DNA from: Pirellulaceae bacterium
Lineage (GTDB): Bacteria > Planctomycetota > Planctomycetia > Pirellulales > Pirellulaceae
NCBI GenBank assembly: GCA_018402565.1
Contig: JAGYIQ010000001.1
Coordinates: forward strand, 62,001-126,000
Length of the DNA: 64,000 bases
Direction: 5' to 3'
Shown here: positions 36,519 to 45,401 of the stretch, one piece after another
Layout of the letters: the number at the start of each line of letters is the position of its first letter
How positions within the stretch are numbered: position 1 is the first letter of the stretch
Translations under genes and position numbers: made by a program
Notes under the pieces: model-generated
Databases searched by the model: none
What the model was told of the DNA's origin: nothing
What the model saw: the letters and a program-made list of their open reading frames with translations, nothing else

Positions 36519-37940
36519 TTATCGCAGCAGAGCCAACGCGTTCTGCGGGTTCTGCGTCGCGATCGACAAGACCTGCGTACCGGCACTGACCAACACTTGC
36601 GATCGGGTCAGGTTGGCACTTTCCACGGCGAAGTCGGCGTCGCGGATCGAGCTCTCGGCTTCGCTCAGGTTGACCGACAGGTCACTCAAAGCGGCCATGT
36701 TGCTGTCCAAGGTCGTCTTCTGGAAGGCACCCAGTCGACCGCGGGTCTCGGCCACCTTCGTGATGGCCTGGTCGACCACCCGAGCAGCACCGTTCGGATC
36801 ATTGGTCAACGACTTTGTTCCACCAGACTTCAGTTCGTGCAGGCGGCCTTCGCTGCCACCCAACGAGCCGGAGAACACGCTCTGCATGCCCATCCGAGCC
36901 TGCTGGTTGCCGACCACATCGGCACCCAGTTGGAACTTGGCACCGCCGCCATCAACCGTGAACTCCACCGCTGTGCTGGAACCGTCTTCCACAGTGACCG
37001 AAAGACTCAGAGCCGAGGTGTTGATCGACAGGGTGTTGCCATCGCCCACAGCCTTCACACCGTTGACACTGGCAACGATGTCCGCACCTTCGTCGCGGGT
37101 CGCGGACAGGTTGGTAGCAAACGTGCCGCTGGCACCTTCGCTGATCACTTCAACGTCGACATAGGCGTTCGATCCGTAAGCCTGCGAATCCAATTCCAAC
37201 ACACCGTTGTTGTTGGTAGCCGCCACGCCGGTCGAATCCGAAACCAAGTTGATGGCTGCCGCCATATCGTCAACCGAGGCACCCGAGTCAAACGTGAATA
37301 CTTCCGACCCCTCTTTGCCACCCACCTTCAACACCAGGTCATCGTTCAAAGCGCCGTTGGTGAAACCAGTGGCCGCCACCGAGACGCTGGCTACTTCAGC
37401 CGCATTGGTGATGCTGACGCTAACGTCCATCGATCCGGTCGAGCCCAAGTTGGCTTGGTTGATCGACATCGAGGACACGGTCGAGAAGCCGTTGCCAGCC
37501 GTCGTCTGGAAGTCCATGCTGCCGTCCAGGATCCGCTTGCCTTGGAAGGTCGTGGTCTTGGCGATACGATCGATCGCTTCCAACGAAGCATCGACCTGCA
37601 GCTGGTTGGCCGCCACTTGCTCGTCACTCAAGGCACCGGTATTGGCTGCCTCGGTGACCAACCCGCGGACGTCGTTCAACAGGTTCGAGACCTGCGACAG
37701 AGCGCTGTCGGCCGTGGCGATGAATTGACCAGCTCGTTCGCTGTTCTTGATGGCCTTACCCACAGCGGTGACGTCGCGTCGCAACATCTCACTGGAGATC
37801 AAACCGGCCGGGTCGTCCTTACCCGAATTGATACGTAAACCCGTGCTCAAGCGATTCAACGAAGTCTGCAACGAGGAGTTCGACTTCGACAGATTCTTCT
37901 GAGCAACCATCGACGAAATGTTTGTATTGATCCGACTCAT
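36519..37940 (-). CDS. fliC: Flagellin
   Basis: 473 residues, major filament protein. The conserved N-terminal D0/D1 domain begins MSRINTNISSMVAQKNLSKS and continues SSLQTSLNRLSTGLRINSGK, DDPAGLISSEMLRRDV and NSERAGQFIATADSALSQVS. The C-terminus ends SQVLVSAGTQVLSIATQNPQ and NALALLR, typical of the D0 helix. The middle (about residues 180-340) is the variable, surface-exposed part, with many Ser/Thr/Asn/Val. The ATG at 37940 follows GAGAAGG (spacing 7). A strong terminator follows. No other flagellar gene is nearby, so this is a stand-alone unit. Confidence 0.96.
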   Translation of the reverse strand: MSRINTNISSMVAQKNLSKSNSSLQTSLNRLSTGLRINSGKDDPAGLISSEMLRRDVTAVGKAIKNSERAGQFIATADSALSQVSNLLNDVRGLVTEAANTGALSDEQVAANQLQVDASLEAIDRIAKTTTFQGKRILDGSMDFQTTAGNGFSTVSSMSINQANLGSTGSMDVSVSITNAAEVASVSVAATGFTNGALNDDLVLKVGGKEGSEVFTFDSGASVDDMAAAINLVSDSTGVAATNNNGVLELDSQAYGSNAYVDVEVISEGASGTFATNLSATRDEGADIVASVNGVKAVGDGNTLSINTSALSLSVTVEDGSSTAVEFTVDGGGAKFQLGADVVGNQQARMGMQSVFSGSLGGSEGRLHELKSGGTKSLTNDPNGAARVVDQAITKVAETRGRLGAFQKTTLDSNMAALSDLSVNLSEAESSIRDADFAVESANLTRSQVLVSAGTQVLSIATQNPQNALALLR

Positions 37941-38286
37941 ATTGAGTTACCTTCTCTGGTGGGAAGTTGATTTGAGACCACAAAGGGGTGCCGATTGAAA
38001 CCCGTCAGTGGTCCTCCAACGGGCAGCGAGGTGACAATCGTTCTGACTCCAGTGGCCTCCACCCAGCGGTCGAGTTCCAGAGTCAATGACCCGCCGCACG
38101 AGTCAGCAGGTGCCGAACTGTATGTCACAATCCTGGGCAGGCAGAGAAAAGATGCTGATAACTTAAACTTTCACACTCAGGCAAACTGTTCCGGCAATAC
38201 AAACACTACGAGCGTTACCACCCGACTCAATCGACGCCTAGAAGTTAAATTGGTGGGCCAGCATCTGGAAAACAGCATCGCGACCA
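37941..38286 (-). other. Upstream region of flagellin
   Basis: 346 bp between the flagellin start and element copy E. It should hold the flagellin promoter. I searched by eye for sigma-28 (TAAA, 15 nt, GCCGATAA) and sigma-54 (TGGC...TTGC) matches and did not find a convincing one. Confidence 0.4.
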
Positions 38287-38431
38287 CTAGTGTTTTGTCA
38301 CAACTTAACTTTGGGATCGACGTGGCAAAGGGGTCAGGCGTCAATTGTGCGAAGTACCCTCAGGGCCGTTCCGGCAATTGACGCCTGCCCCCTTTGCCAC
38401 ACACCAAGTTTTGGCTGTGCCAAAGCACTAG
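38287..38431. repeat. 145-bp TA-flanked palindromic element, copy E (arms inverted relative to loop)
   Basis: The outer arms are inverted compared with copies A to C (left CACAACTTAACTTTGGGAT, right CCAAGTTTTGGCTGTGCC). The loop reads in the forward direction, so arms and loop are in the opposite relative orientation, as in copy D. The terminal CTA at 38428-38430 is the stop codon TAG of the permease gene on the minus strand. Confidence 0.9.
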
Positions 38432-39366
38432 CTGCTGGCGCTGCGATAACTGGCCAACGCCGCTTGAAATACCCAACGAGAGCCCGATAGGACGACGATC
38501 GCCGCCGTCAGTGCCATCCCCGCCAAGACCCAGGTCCAACTATCCACCGCCGGACGCAGCGGCTCGGCTAAAATCCGCGCCGGGACATTGACCACCAATA
38601 AAATCGGAACCAAAAAAGTAAACAAACCCCACAGCGTCCAGCCCACCCATCCCTGCTGGTAAATCTCCATCGGTTGACGGTAAAAATTCGTCAGATAAAA
38701 CCAAAACGTGTACAACGTCTGATTCCGCCCCAACCAGATACTGGTGGCGGCCATCGCTATCATCACCCCATACAAAATGGCCAACCCGCAACCAATAAAG
38801 AACAGGTACAACCCCACCTGCACCGGCCCGACCACCAACGGGACCTCGGAGGTCGTCACCAGTCGCACGACGGCGTAGACCACCAAGACAACCCCCAATG
38901 CCAAGTTGGCCAAGTTCGACCACACGATCTGCGGAAAAGAAACCAAAAACTGCGTGTCGATCGGCTTGAGCAGGGCAAAGTCCAACTGCCCCGTACGTAT
39001 CAACTCACTAAACTCCTGAGCATTGGGCATGATGAACGTCTGAATCAAACTGGTGATGATCCAAGTCGTCCCCAGAAAAACAAAGAACTCGTTCTCGCCC
39101 CAACCCGTGTCCCGTCCAATTGAATCCGTGTACGAAAACACGATCTTGAAGAAAAACAGGTTCATCAAGGTCCAACAACTGGAGGAAATACACTCCAACC
39201 AAAAATTCGTGCGGAACCCCATGGCTCGCACCAGCGAGTTGCGGACAAAAGTCAAGAACACTCGCCCGTATCGTCGCGGACCCGCCTGCCAAACCCAGTC
39301 CGTTGTCGCTGCCCCTGATTCACTGACCTTCCCAGCCGCCGGTCCCCCACCACTCGACTCAACCAC
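38428..39366 (-). CDS. ABC-2 type permease, subunit 2
   Basis: 312 residues of the DUF990/COG3694-type permease, with about six transmembrane helices. Family features are VRAMGFRTNFWLECISSSCW, GENEFFVFLGTTWIITSLIQ, ELIRTGQLDFALLKPIDTQF and the C-terminal hydrophobic segments. It forms a heterodimeric permease with the product of the gene upstream (39359-40363), powered by the ATPase at 40360-41460. The substrate is unknown; related exporters include antibiotic and polysaccharide transporters. The start is a GTG at 39366, overlapping the previous gene by 8 nt. The stop codon is provided by element copy E. Confidence 0.85.
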   Translation of the reverse strand: MVESSGGGPAAGKVSESGAATTDWVWQAGPRRYGRVFLTFVRNSLVRAMGFRTNFWLECISSSCWTLMNLFFFKIVFSYTDSIGRDTGWGENEFFVFLGTTWIITSLIQTFIMPNAQEFSELIRTGQLDFALLKPIDTQFLVSFPQIVWSNLANLALGVVLVVYAVVRLVTTSEVPLVVGPVQVGLYLFFIGCGLAILYGVMIAMAATSIWLGRNQTLYTFWFYLTNFYRQPMEIYQQGWVGWTLWGLFTFLVPILLVVNVPARILAEPLRPAVDSWTWVLAGMALTAAIVVLSGSRWVFQAALASYRSASS

Positions 39367-40363
39367 CGTAGCCTCCGTAGCGAATCAGTCCGCGATGCCA
39401 CAAAATCCGACACAACACGCCGAACACCAACACCCAAACGAATTGGACAATCAAGCCCGTCACCAGGGCATCCCCCTGGATCTTGCCCAAGGCCACCGCC
39501 GACGGAAAATACGCCAAGTACTGAAACGGCAACAAACCAATCATCCAATCCAAGGGAGCCGGCATCAAATCCAAGGGAAACATATGCCCTGACAAGAAAA
39601 AACTCAGCAACATAAAGATGAACGCTAAACTACTCACCTCCAACAGCCAAAACGCTACCAATCCAAGGCAAGCCTCGATGGCAAACCCCAGTAGGAAGGC
39701 GCCAACCAACGAGAGGATCACCGCCGCCAACAGACTCGGCGACGGAAAGCCCGCCTCAAAGTAAGAACGGCACAGAAAAAACACCAAGGCAAAGGGGAAG
39801 AAGGCAATCACGTAATAAACCAGCTTATGGGCGATCCGCTGCAGCAACAAACTGCCCAACATGTCGACCGGCTGAATCAGAAACTTCTTCACCTCGCCCT
39901 TCTGAATACTACCGGCAATCCCCGATGTCAGGCCCGGCATACTACTGAAGGCTCGCGCTAACATCACCAACAACATGTAGGCGATCATGTCATTCAGATT
40001 GTAGCCTTTGATCCGCACCTCCGAGATATCCCGCGACCCCGCAGACGTCTCGGTCAACAAAGGCTCCGTCGGCACCGTCTCCGTTGGCACCGTCTCGGTT
40101 GACACGGTGTCGTCGGCCGCGACCGGGCTCCCAGCATGGTCCGGTCCGTCCGCCGTGGCGACCGGCACCTGACCAGGCAACTCGGCTGCCGGTCGACCAG
40201 CCATGGCATCAAAAATCGCCCACCACAAAAATATTTGCGTCAACATCGGCAGGAATCGCATCAAAGTGCCGAAGGCAAAATCGCCGCGGTACACCAAGCG
40301 TTCCTCCAGGGACACGCGGAAGATGGCCCACCACAAACGCATTCGAGAGAGCGCCGGATTCAT
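39359..40363 (-). CDS. ABC-2 type permease, subunit 1
   Basis: 334 residues of the COG4587-like permease family, with about six transmembrane helices. The N-terminus carries the typical IFRVSLEERLVYRGDFAFGT, and the middle IQKGEVKKFLIQPVDMLGSL matches the family. Between residues 75 and 110 is a hydrophilic insert with a repeat TETVPTETVPTEP (15-bp units), an unusual loop for this family. The ATG at 40363 has GGGAGG 7 nt upstream and overlaps the ATPase stop by 4 nt. It is the partner of the second permease and of the ATPase. Confidence 0.85.
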   Translation of the reverse strand: MNPALSRMRLWWAIFRVSLEERLVYRGDFAFGTLMRFLPMLTQIFLWWAIFDAMAGRPAAELPGQVPVATADGPDHAGSPVAADDTVSTETVPTETVPTEPLLTETSAGSRDISEVRIKGYNLNDMIAYMLLVMLARAFSSMPGLTSGIAGSIQKGEVKKFLIQPVDMLGSLLLQRIAHKLVYYVIAFFPFALVFFLCRSYFEAGFPSPSLLAAVILSLVGAFLLGFAIEACLGLVAFWLLEVSSLAFIFMLLSFFLSGHMFPLDLMPAPLDWMIGLLPFQYLAYFPSAVALGKIQGDALVTGLIVQFVWVLVFGVLCRILWHRGLIRYGGYGG

Positions 40364-41460
40364 CGGCGAACCTCCCTGAGCAAGCCCCGTCGCGACTCGG
40401 TTTCCGCGTCTCGCGGACCGCTCGATCGCAGCTCCGTCGCTCCCAACTCCAATGCCTCCCTCGGGCTGTTCCCCCCACCCCCCGAGTGGCCTGACGAAAA
40501 CAGGTGTGCGAAAATCTCCTCCAACGGCGGATCACTCACCGAAACATCCTCGACCGGAAACCGATTCAGGATCTCGGCCAGCGAGGTGGGGACTTCAGCC
40601 CGCGGAATTCTCAGTTGAACTTGCGGGGCTTGCAGCTTGGTGATCCGCCCATAAGCCGCCAACTCGTCCATCGAAGTACTGTCCGCCAACCGCAAGGAGA
40701 CGATTCGCTCTTGATGAAAGCGGTCGACAATCCCCGCCAACGACCCGTCAAACTGAATGCGTCCCTCGTTGATAATCACCACTCGTTGGCACAAGGCCTC
40801 GATATCCTTCATGTAGTGGCTGGTCAATAAGATCGTGATCGCCCGCGTCTGCTGGTAATGCTTGAGAAACTGCTGAATGTTGTGCTGGGCCACCACATCC
40901 AATCCAATGGTCGGTTCGTCCAAAAAAAGAATCTCCGGCCGGTGGAGCAGGGCAGCGGTCAACTCCATCTTCATCCGCTCGCCCAAGGACAACTCACGCA
41001 CCGGTTGCCGCAACAACTTGGCCAAGCCCAACAGATCGACCAGCTCATCCCGCGTCGACTGAAACACATCTGTCGGAATCTGGTAGATGTGCTGATGCAG
41101 CCGAAAGGACTCCTGTGCTGGTAGGTCCCACCACAATTGGTTTTTCTGGCCCATCACCAAGGCAAAGCGCCGCCGATAGTGGTTCGACCGCTCCCACGGA
41201 ACATAGCCCATCACGCGACAAGAGCCCGAAGTGGGATGAATGACACCCGACAACAGCTTTAACGTTGTCGTTTTGCCCGCCCCGTTGGGCCCCAAAAATG
41301 CAACGAACTCGCCCTTTTCCACTTGCAGATCGATCGCATCCAACGCCGTCACCTGACGGTACTCGCGACGAAACAGCCCTCGCACCGAGGCCCACAAGCC
41401 CTCCTGCTTCTGGTAGACCTGATAGTGCTTGCTCAGTTTTTCAATCTCGATCAGCGGCAT
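40360..41460 (-). CDS. ABC transporter ATP-binding protein
   Basis: 366 residues from the ATG at 41460 (MPLIEIEKLSKHYQVYQKQE). Walker A is GPNGAGKTTTLKLLSG near residue 56, the Q-loop MGQKNQLWWDLPAQ near 100, the signature LSLGERMKMELTAALLH near 158 and Walker B EILFLDEPTIGLD near 177, with the H-loop TSHYMKD. This is the COG4586-like ATPase that pairs with DUF990 permeases. The frame is open further upstream but earlier codons lack a family match. It is the first gene of a three-gene exporter operon with overlapping stops and starts. The C-terminal ~60 residues are disordered. Confidence 0.9.
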   Translation of the reverse strand: MPLIEIEKLSKHYQVYQKQEGLWASVRGLFRREYRQVTALDAIDLQVEKGEFVAFLGPNGAGKTTTLKLLSGVIHPTSGSCRVMGYVPWERSNHYRRRFALVMGQKNQLWWDLPAQESFRLHQHIYQIPTDVFQSTRDELVDLLGLAKLLRQPVRELSLGERMKMELTAALLHRPEILFLDEPTIGLDVVAQHNIQQFLKHYQQTRAITILLTSHYMKDIEALCQRVVIINEGRIQFDGSLAGIVDRFHQERIVSLRLADSTSMDELAAYGRITKLQAPQVQLRIPRAEVPTSLAEILNRFPVEDVSVSDPPLEEIFAHLFSSGHSGGGGNSPREALELGATELRSSGPRDAETESRRGLLREVRR

Positions 41461-41744
41461 GCCAATTCCAGCAGTCGTTGTTTCGTTTCCCCGCACACCC
41501 TGCGGCCAACCGTCCGCAACGCCAAGGCTTGCAGACCAGCGATCACGGGTTACGATAACGCCCGGACACCGTCGGCCCGACACCGTCGGCCGGACACAGC
41601 ACCCCAGATTCCGCCAGGGATCCGTACGCGGTGCCAGCGACTCGCCGGTCCCTGCGGGACGCTTGTGGGCCAGCGACTTTTGTCGGCCGGACTTGTGTGT
41701 GCCTGCCCAGTAGAACGTGTGCTTCCCTCTTGTACGAGTGGGTT

Positions 41745-42272
41745 ATGTGTGAAAATTTGCGAATCGGCTTGGGACACGACACGCATCGGCTGGGGCCCGG
41801 CGGCCCACTCCGTGTGGGTGGGGTCTCGATCCCCCATGATCGGCATGCGATCGGCCACAGCGACGCCGATGTGTTGCTGCATGCGATCACCGACGCGCTC
41901 CTGGGAGCGGCCAACGCCGGCGATATCGGCCAACTTTTTCCCAATGACGATCCCGCGAATCTGCAACGCGATTCACGCGAGTTGTTGGCAATCGCCTGGC
42001 GGCCACTGGCAGACGCCGGTTGGCGCGTGCAAAATTTGGACTGCGTGGTGTTCGCCCAACAGCCGAAGCTGGCGCCCCATTGGTCGGAGATCCGCCAGGA
42101 AATCGCCGCGGTGCTCAGCCACCCCGAGGCCCCGGTCAGCGTCGATCAGATCAGTGTCAAAGCCAAGACCGGCGAACACGTTGGACACATCGGTCGACAA
42201 GAGGCCATCGCCGCCCAGTGTGTCGCACTGGTGCGGAGCCCATCCAAGCCGCCGGCCGCCCCGGTCGCTTGA
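41745..42272 (+). CDS. ispF: 2-C-methyl-D-erythritol 2,4-cyclodiphosphate synthase
   Basis: Zinc enzyme of the MEP isoprenoid pathway that forms the cyclic diphosphate. It has 175 residues with RIGLGHDTHRLGPG at the start (metal-binding Asp and His), GVSIPHDRHAIGHSDADVLL and HAITDALLGAANAGDIGQLF, and SVKAKTGEHVGHIGRQEAIAA near the end. The ATG at 41745 fits the family N-terminus, although the frame is open back to 41631. It is divergent from the ABC exporter and followed 69 bp later by thyA. The 284-bp divergent region contains a direct repeat of GACACCGTCGGCC. Confidence 0.93.
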   Translation: MCENLRIGLGHDTHRLGPGGPLRVGGVSIPHDRHAIGHSDADVLLHAITDALLGAANAGDIGQLFPNDDPANLQRDSRELLAIAWRPLADAGWRVQNLDCVVFAQQPKLAPHWSEIRQEIAAVLSHPEAPVSVDQISVKAKTGEHVGHIGRQEAIAAQCVALVRSPSKPPAAPVA

Positions 42273-42341
42273 TGCGGCCGCTGCATTCGTCGGGTTCGAG
42301 TTCATCCCCTCAAGAATCAACGCCCTGGAGCCTTCGCCAAC

Positions 42342-43136
42342 ATGCAACCGTATTTGGATCTGATGCGACATATCTTGGAAACCGGTGTGGCCAAGTCCGA
42401 CCGGACCGGAACTGGAACACGCAGCGTCTTCGGCCATCAGATGCGATTTGATTTGAGCCAAGGATTCCCCTTGGTCACCACCAAGCGACTGCACCTGCCT
42501 TCGATCATCCACGAATTACTCTGGTTCCTCAGCGGCTCGACGAACGTCGCCTACTTGCGACAGAACAAAATCAGTATCTGGGACGAGTGGGCGGCTCCCG
42601 ATGGCGAATTGGGCCCTGTCTATGGTCACCAATGGCGAAGTTGGCCAACACCCGCCGGAGAACATGTCGATCAGATTCGCCATGTGATCGAGCAACTACG
42701 AAAGAACCCGGACAGTCGTCGCCACATTGTCTCGGCCTGGAATGTCGCCCAATTGGACGAAATGGCCTTGCCTCCCTGTCACGCCTTGTTCCAGTTCTAC
42801 GTGGCCCAGGACCGACTCAGTTGCCAACTCTACCAACGCAGCGCCGACGTGTTCTTGGGCGTGCCGTTCAATATTGCCTCCTACGCTCTCTTGACCCACA
42901 TGGTCGCCCAAGTCACTGGGCTAGGCGTCGGCGATTTCATCTGGACCGGGGGTGACTGCCACCTCTACGACAACCATCGCGAACAGGCCGAATTGCAACT
43001 GACGCGGACCCCGTACCCGTTGCCTCAACTGCAACTCAACCCAAACAAAACCGACATCGACCAATTCGTCTATGACGATATCCAAGTGCTGAACTACCAA
43101 CATCACCCGCCTATCAAAGCCCCCATCGCCGTTTGA
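42342..43136 (+). CDS. thyA: Thymidylate synthase
   Basis: Converts dUMP and methylene-tetrahydrofolate to dTMP and dihydrofolate. It has 264 residues, the same length as the Escherichia coli enzyme. Landmarks: [19 protein letters not shown] near residue 20, the active-site cysteine in [13 protein letters not shown] at residue 146, [20 protein letters not shown] near 166, and GDCHLYDNH near 205. Dihydrofolate is recycled by the product of the next gene, folA, 143 nt downstream. The stretch between them holds no gene. Confidence 0.97.
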   Translation: MQPYLDLMRHILETGVAKSDRTGTGTRSVFGHQMRFDLSQGFPLVTTKRLHLPSIIHELLWFLSGSTNVAYLRQNKISIWDEWAAPDGELGPVYGHQWRSWPTPAGEHVDQIRHVIEQLRKNPDSRRHIVSAWNVAQLDEMALPPCHALFQFYVAQDRLSCQLYQRSADVFLGVPFNIASYALLTHMVAQVTGLGVGDFIWTGGDCHLYDNHREQAELQLTRTPYPLPQLQLNPNKTDIDQFVYDDIQVLNYQHHPPIKAPIAV

Positions 43137-43279
43137 CCCTGAGGTTGACTGGCGGTTGCTCGATGCACCGCCCTGAGCATCTGCCCCGAAACACCCTAAC
43201 ATTTTGCTGCACCAAAACCGCGGATCCAATGGAGCGGTGCTGCCCCACCTTACCTCTGCCTTCAAATAGGATCGCCACT

Positions 43280-43846
43280 GTGAGTTCGCCCACCGAATTG
43301 GCCGTGATCTTGGCCATCGCCCGCAATCAGGTCATCGGGCGTGACAATCAACTGCCCTGGCGACTGCCGCGCGACCTGCAACGCTTCAAGCAACTGACCA
43401 TGGGCGCTCCACTGATCATGGGACGCTTGACCTTCCAGTCGCTCGGGCGGTTCCTGCCGGGTCGGCAGCACTTGGTGATCAGTCGCGACACGGAGCAGCC
43501 TGATTGGTGGCCGGCTAACACGCCGCCGGAGCAGGGCCAGTTGTTCGGCAGCTTCACGGACGCCTGGGAATTCGCACGGGCCATGCAAGTCCCACAAGTC
43601 TTCGCCATCGGCGGCCGGAGTATCTTTGCCGCCGCCCTGCCGTTGGCCGATCGACTCTTCCTCACACGCGTCTTGGCCGACGTCCCCGGGGATGTGCAAC
43701 TACCACCGATCGATCCTGCCGACTGGCGGATGGTCCACAACGAGCCGCACGCCCAGGATGCGACGAACCAATACGACTACGTATTCGAGGACTACGTCCG
43801 CAGCCGGCCGGCAACCAGCGGCCCGGGGCTGAGCGAAAACTGTTGA
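43280..43846 (+). CDS. folA: Dihydrofolate reductase
   Basis: Reduces dihydrofolate to tetrahydrofolate with NADPH, complementing the upstream thymidylate synthase. The 188-residue protein shows the family landmarks AVILAIARNQVIGRDNQLPW, PRDLQRFKQLTMGAPLIMGR and FQSLGRFLPGRQHLVISRD, then QVFAIGGRSIFAAALPLADRL. I start at the GTG at 43280 (residues SSPTELAVILA), because the frame upstream to 43133 has no homology and AGGAT precedes the GTG by about 7 nt. It overlaps no gene and is likely transcribed with thyA. Confidence 0.93.
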   Translation: MSSPTELAVILAIARNQVIGRDNQLPWRLPRDLQRFKQLTMGAPLIMGRLTFQSLGRFLPGRQHLVISRDTEQPDWWPANTPPEQGQLFGSFTDAWEFARAMQVPQVFAIGGRSIFAAALPLADRLFLTRVLADVPGDVQLPPIDPADWRMVHNEPHAQDATNQYDYVFEDYVRSRPATSGPGLSENC

Positions 43847-44125
43847 CAGATTTTCCACAGGCGGACGAGGGCACGCCAGCGGCTCCGATTGAGCCACAAC
43901 CGACGGTCATCGGCCCTTTTCTCCGTCGATCGACCACCTACCGACGGCACATTCGCTAAGGTCTGCCAAAATCGGGATTAGGACTTTGCAGCACGGCCAT
44001 GGGTGCTAACTTAAGGCCCATCCCAAGCGTGGGCCAACCCTCGTTTTGTCTTCCCGCTGACACCACTGGGCACCCGCGCCCGGTGGACCGTCCCAGCGGA
44101 CTCGTGGAATCTAAGGAAACGCTCC

Positions 44126-45241
44126 ATGGCAAAATCTACCCAACACGGCGACAGCAGCGCGCCCATCACTCGAAGTCATCATCTGCCCGCTCACGGAGGT
44201 ACTGCGGACGAAGCCAAACAAGAAAACAACATCGCCTGGCAGTCCAGTCGTCGCGACGATCGCATCGATAACGAACGCGCCGGCATGGACCTGGCGGCCG
44301 GCCTGTTGGAGGGCGACCTGTCCTCCTCGATCGCGACCGACACCTGGATGCCCGACCAAGCCTTGCACGAGCGATCGAGCCTGCCTTTCGTCGGCCAATG
44401 GAACCAATTGGTCAGCCAGACGAATTGGGAAAAAGGACGCTTGATTGTCGAGTGGCGAACGGCCTTGGAGCAAGACAGCGTCCCCGTGATCGAATACTCG
44501 GACGAGGCTTGGAGCCGACTGGTCGGGGGCGTCACCAGCCAACACGTCGGACGCCTGCGACGCGTCTACGTTCGGTTCAGCCAAAGCCAAAACTCCTACT
44601 CGGGTTTGTTCTGGAGTCACTTCCACGCCGCAGTCGAATGGGAAGATGCCGAACTCTGGCTGCAAGGCGCGCTGGAGCATGGTTGGAGCGTGTCCCAAAT
44701 GCGTCACCAACGCTGGGAGACCTTGGGCAAAATCGCCGAACAGAAACCAGATCCTCGCGATGTGGTGCATGGCGAACTGGACGAGGATCTGGACGTCCGC
44801 GACCGCGGCAAGGCGGACAACTTGGAAGACTTTGAATCCAGCCCCAAACGCGAAGGGCCCGACTTTGGCGAAGAGAGTGGCGACCTGGCCGGCTCGGGTG
44901 ACAAAGACCGCCAATCCGATGACCTAGCGCCGATGACGGATCCCGATCGCGCCACCATCACCAACGAAAATAGCGCCCCCACCGTTCGCCCCTTCGAACA
45001 CGTCGGCAATCTGCCCGAGGCCTTGGCGGACTTGGTCGAGGAACTCAAGCTGTCGATCATTCGCTACAAAGCCGATGGCTGGCAAGACGTCAGCCGTCCC
45101 CAAATGCTGGCCGTTCTCGAAGGACTACGCTACTTGGTCGAGAGCGAGTCGGATCTGGCCAGTGCCGCGGCGACCAACCAAGCCGCGGCGACCAACCAAG
45201 CCGCGGCGACCGATCCAACATCGGCCGAGATTGACGACTGA
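44126..45241 (+). CDS. Acidic protein of unknown function
   Basis: 371 residues. The N-terminal ~75 are polar and probably disordered. Residues ~85-210 form an ordered helical region rich in Trp: NWEKGRLIVEWRTALEQDSV, then YSDEAWSRLVGGVTSQHVGR, RLRRVYVRFSQSQ, and WEDAELWLQGALEHGWSVSQ. The rest is acidic (GELDEDLDVRD) with a short helical region near 330. The last ~25 residues are AAATNQ repeats (18-bp units). No family is recognised. AAGGAA lies 7 nt before the ATG. A two-stem terminator follows at 45305. The Trp-rich helical core has weak similarity to DUF1016-like or Kfr-type DNA-associated proteins, which I could not confirm. Confidence 0.6.
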   Translation: MAKSTQHGDSSAPITRSHHLPAHGGTADEAKQENNIAWQSSRRDDRIDNERAGMDLAAGLLEGDLSSSIATDTWMPDQALHERSSLPFVGQWNQLVSQTNWEKGRLIVEWRTALEQDSVPVIEYSDEAWSRLVGGVTSQHVGRLRRVYVRFSQSQNSYSGLFWSHFHAAVEWEDAELWLQGALEHGWSVSQMRHQRWETLGKIAEQKPDPRDVVHGELDEDLDVRDRGKADNLEDFESSPKREGPDFGEESGDLAGSGDKDRQSDDLAPMTDPDRATITNENSAPTVRPFEHVGNLPEALADLVEELKLSIIRYKADGWQDVSRPQMLAVLEGLRYLVESESDLASAAATNQAAATNQAAATDPTSAEIDD

Positions 45242-45304
45242 TTGGGGTGCTGCAAGCGTCCCGCGGCGGGACTCACCCCGCGTGCGATTTATGGTATCTT
45301 AGTG

Positions 45305-45363
45305 ACTGCCGGAGGTCCTCGGCTCGCACCGTTTGCGAGCGTTGGGCCGCCGGCAGTTTTTTT
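45305..45363 (+). terminator. Two-stem intrinsic terminator
   Basis: Outer stem ACTGCCGG at 45305-45312 pairs with CCGGCAGT at 45350-45357, and the T tract TTTTTTT follows at 45357-45363. An inner hairpin, GCTCGCA / TTGCGAGC, sits inside. This shape also suits an attenuator for the Gfo/Idh/MocA gene 39 nt downstream. Confidence 0.8.
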
Positions 45364-45401
45364 CATGCAACAACGCTCAAAAATTAGGAGTCACGGATCT
45401 C

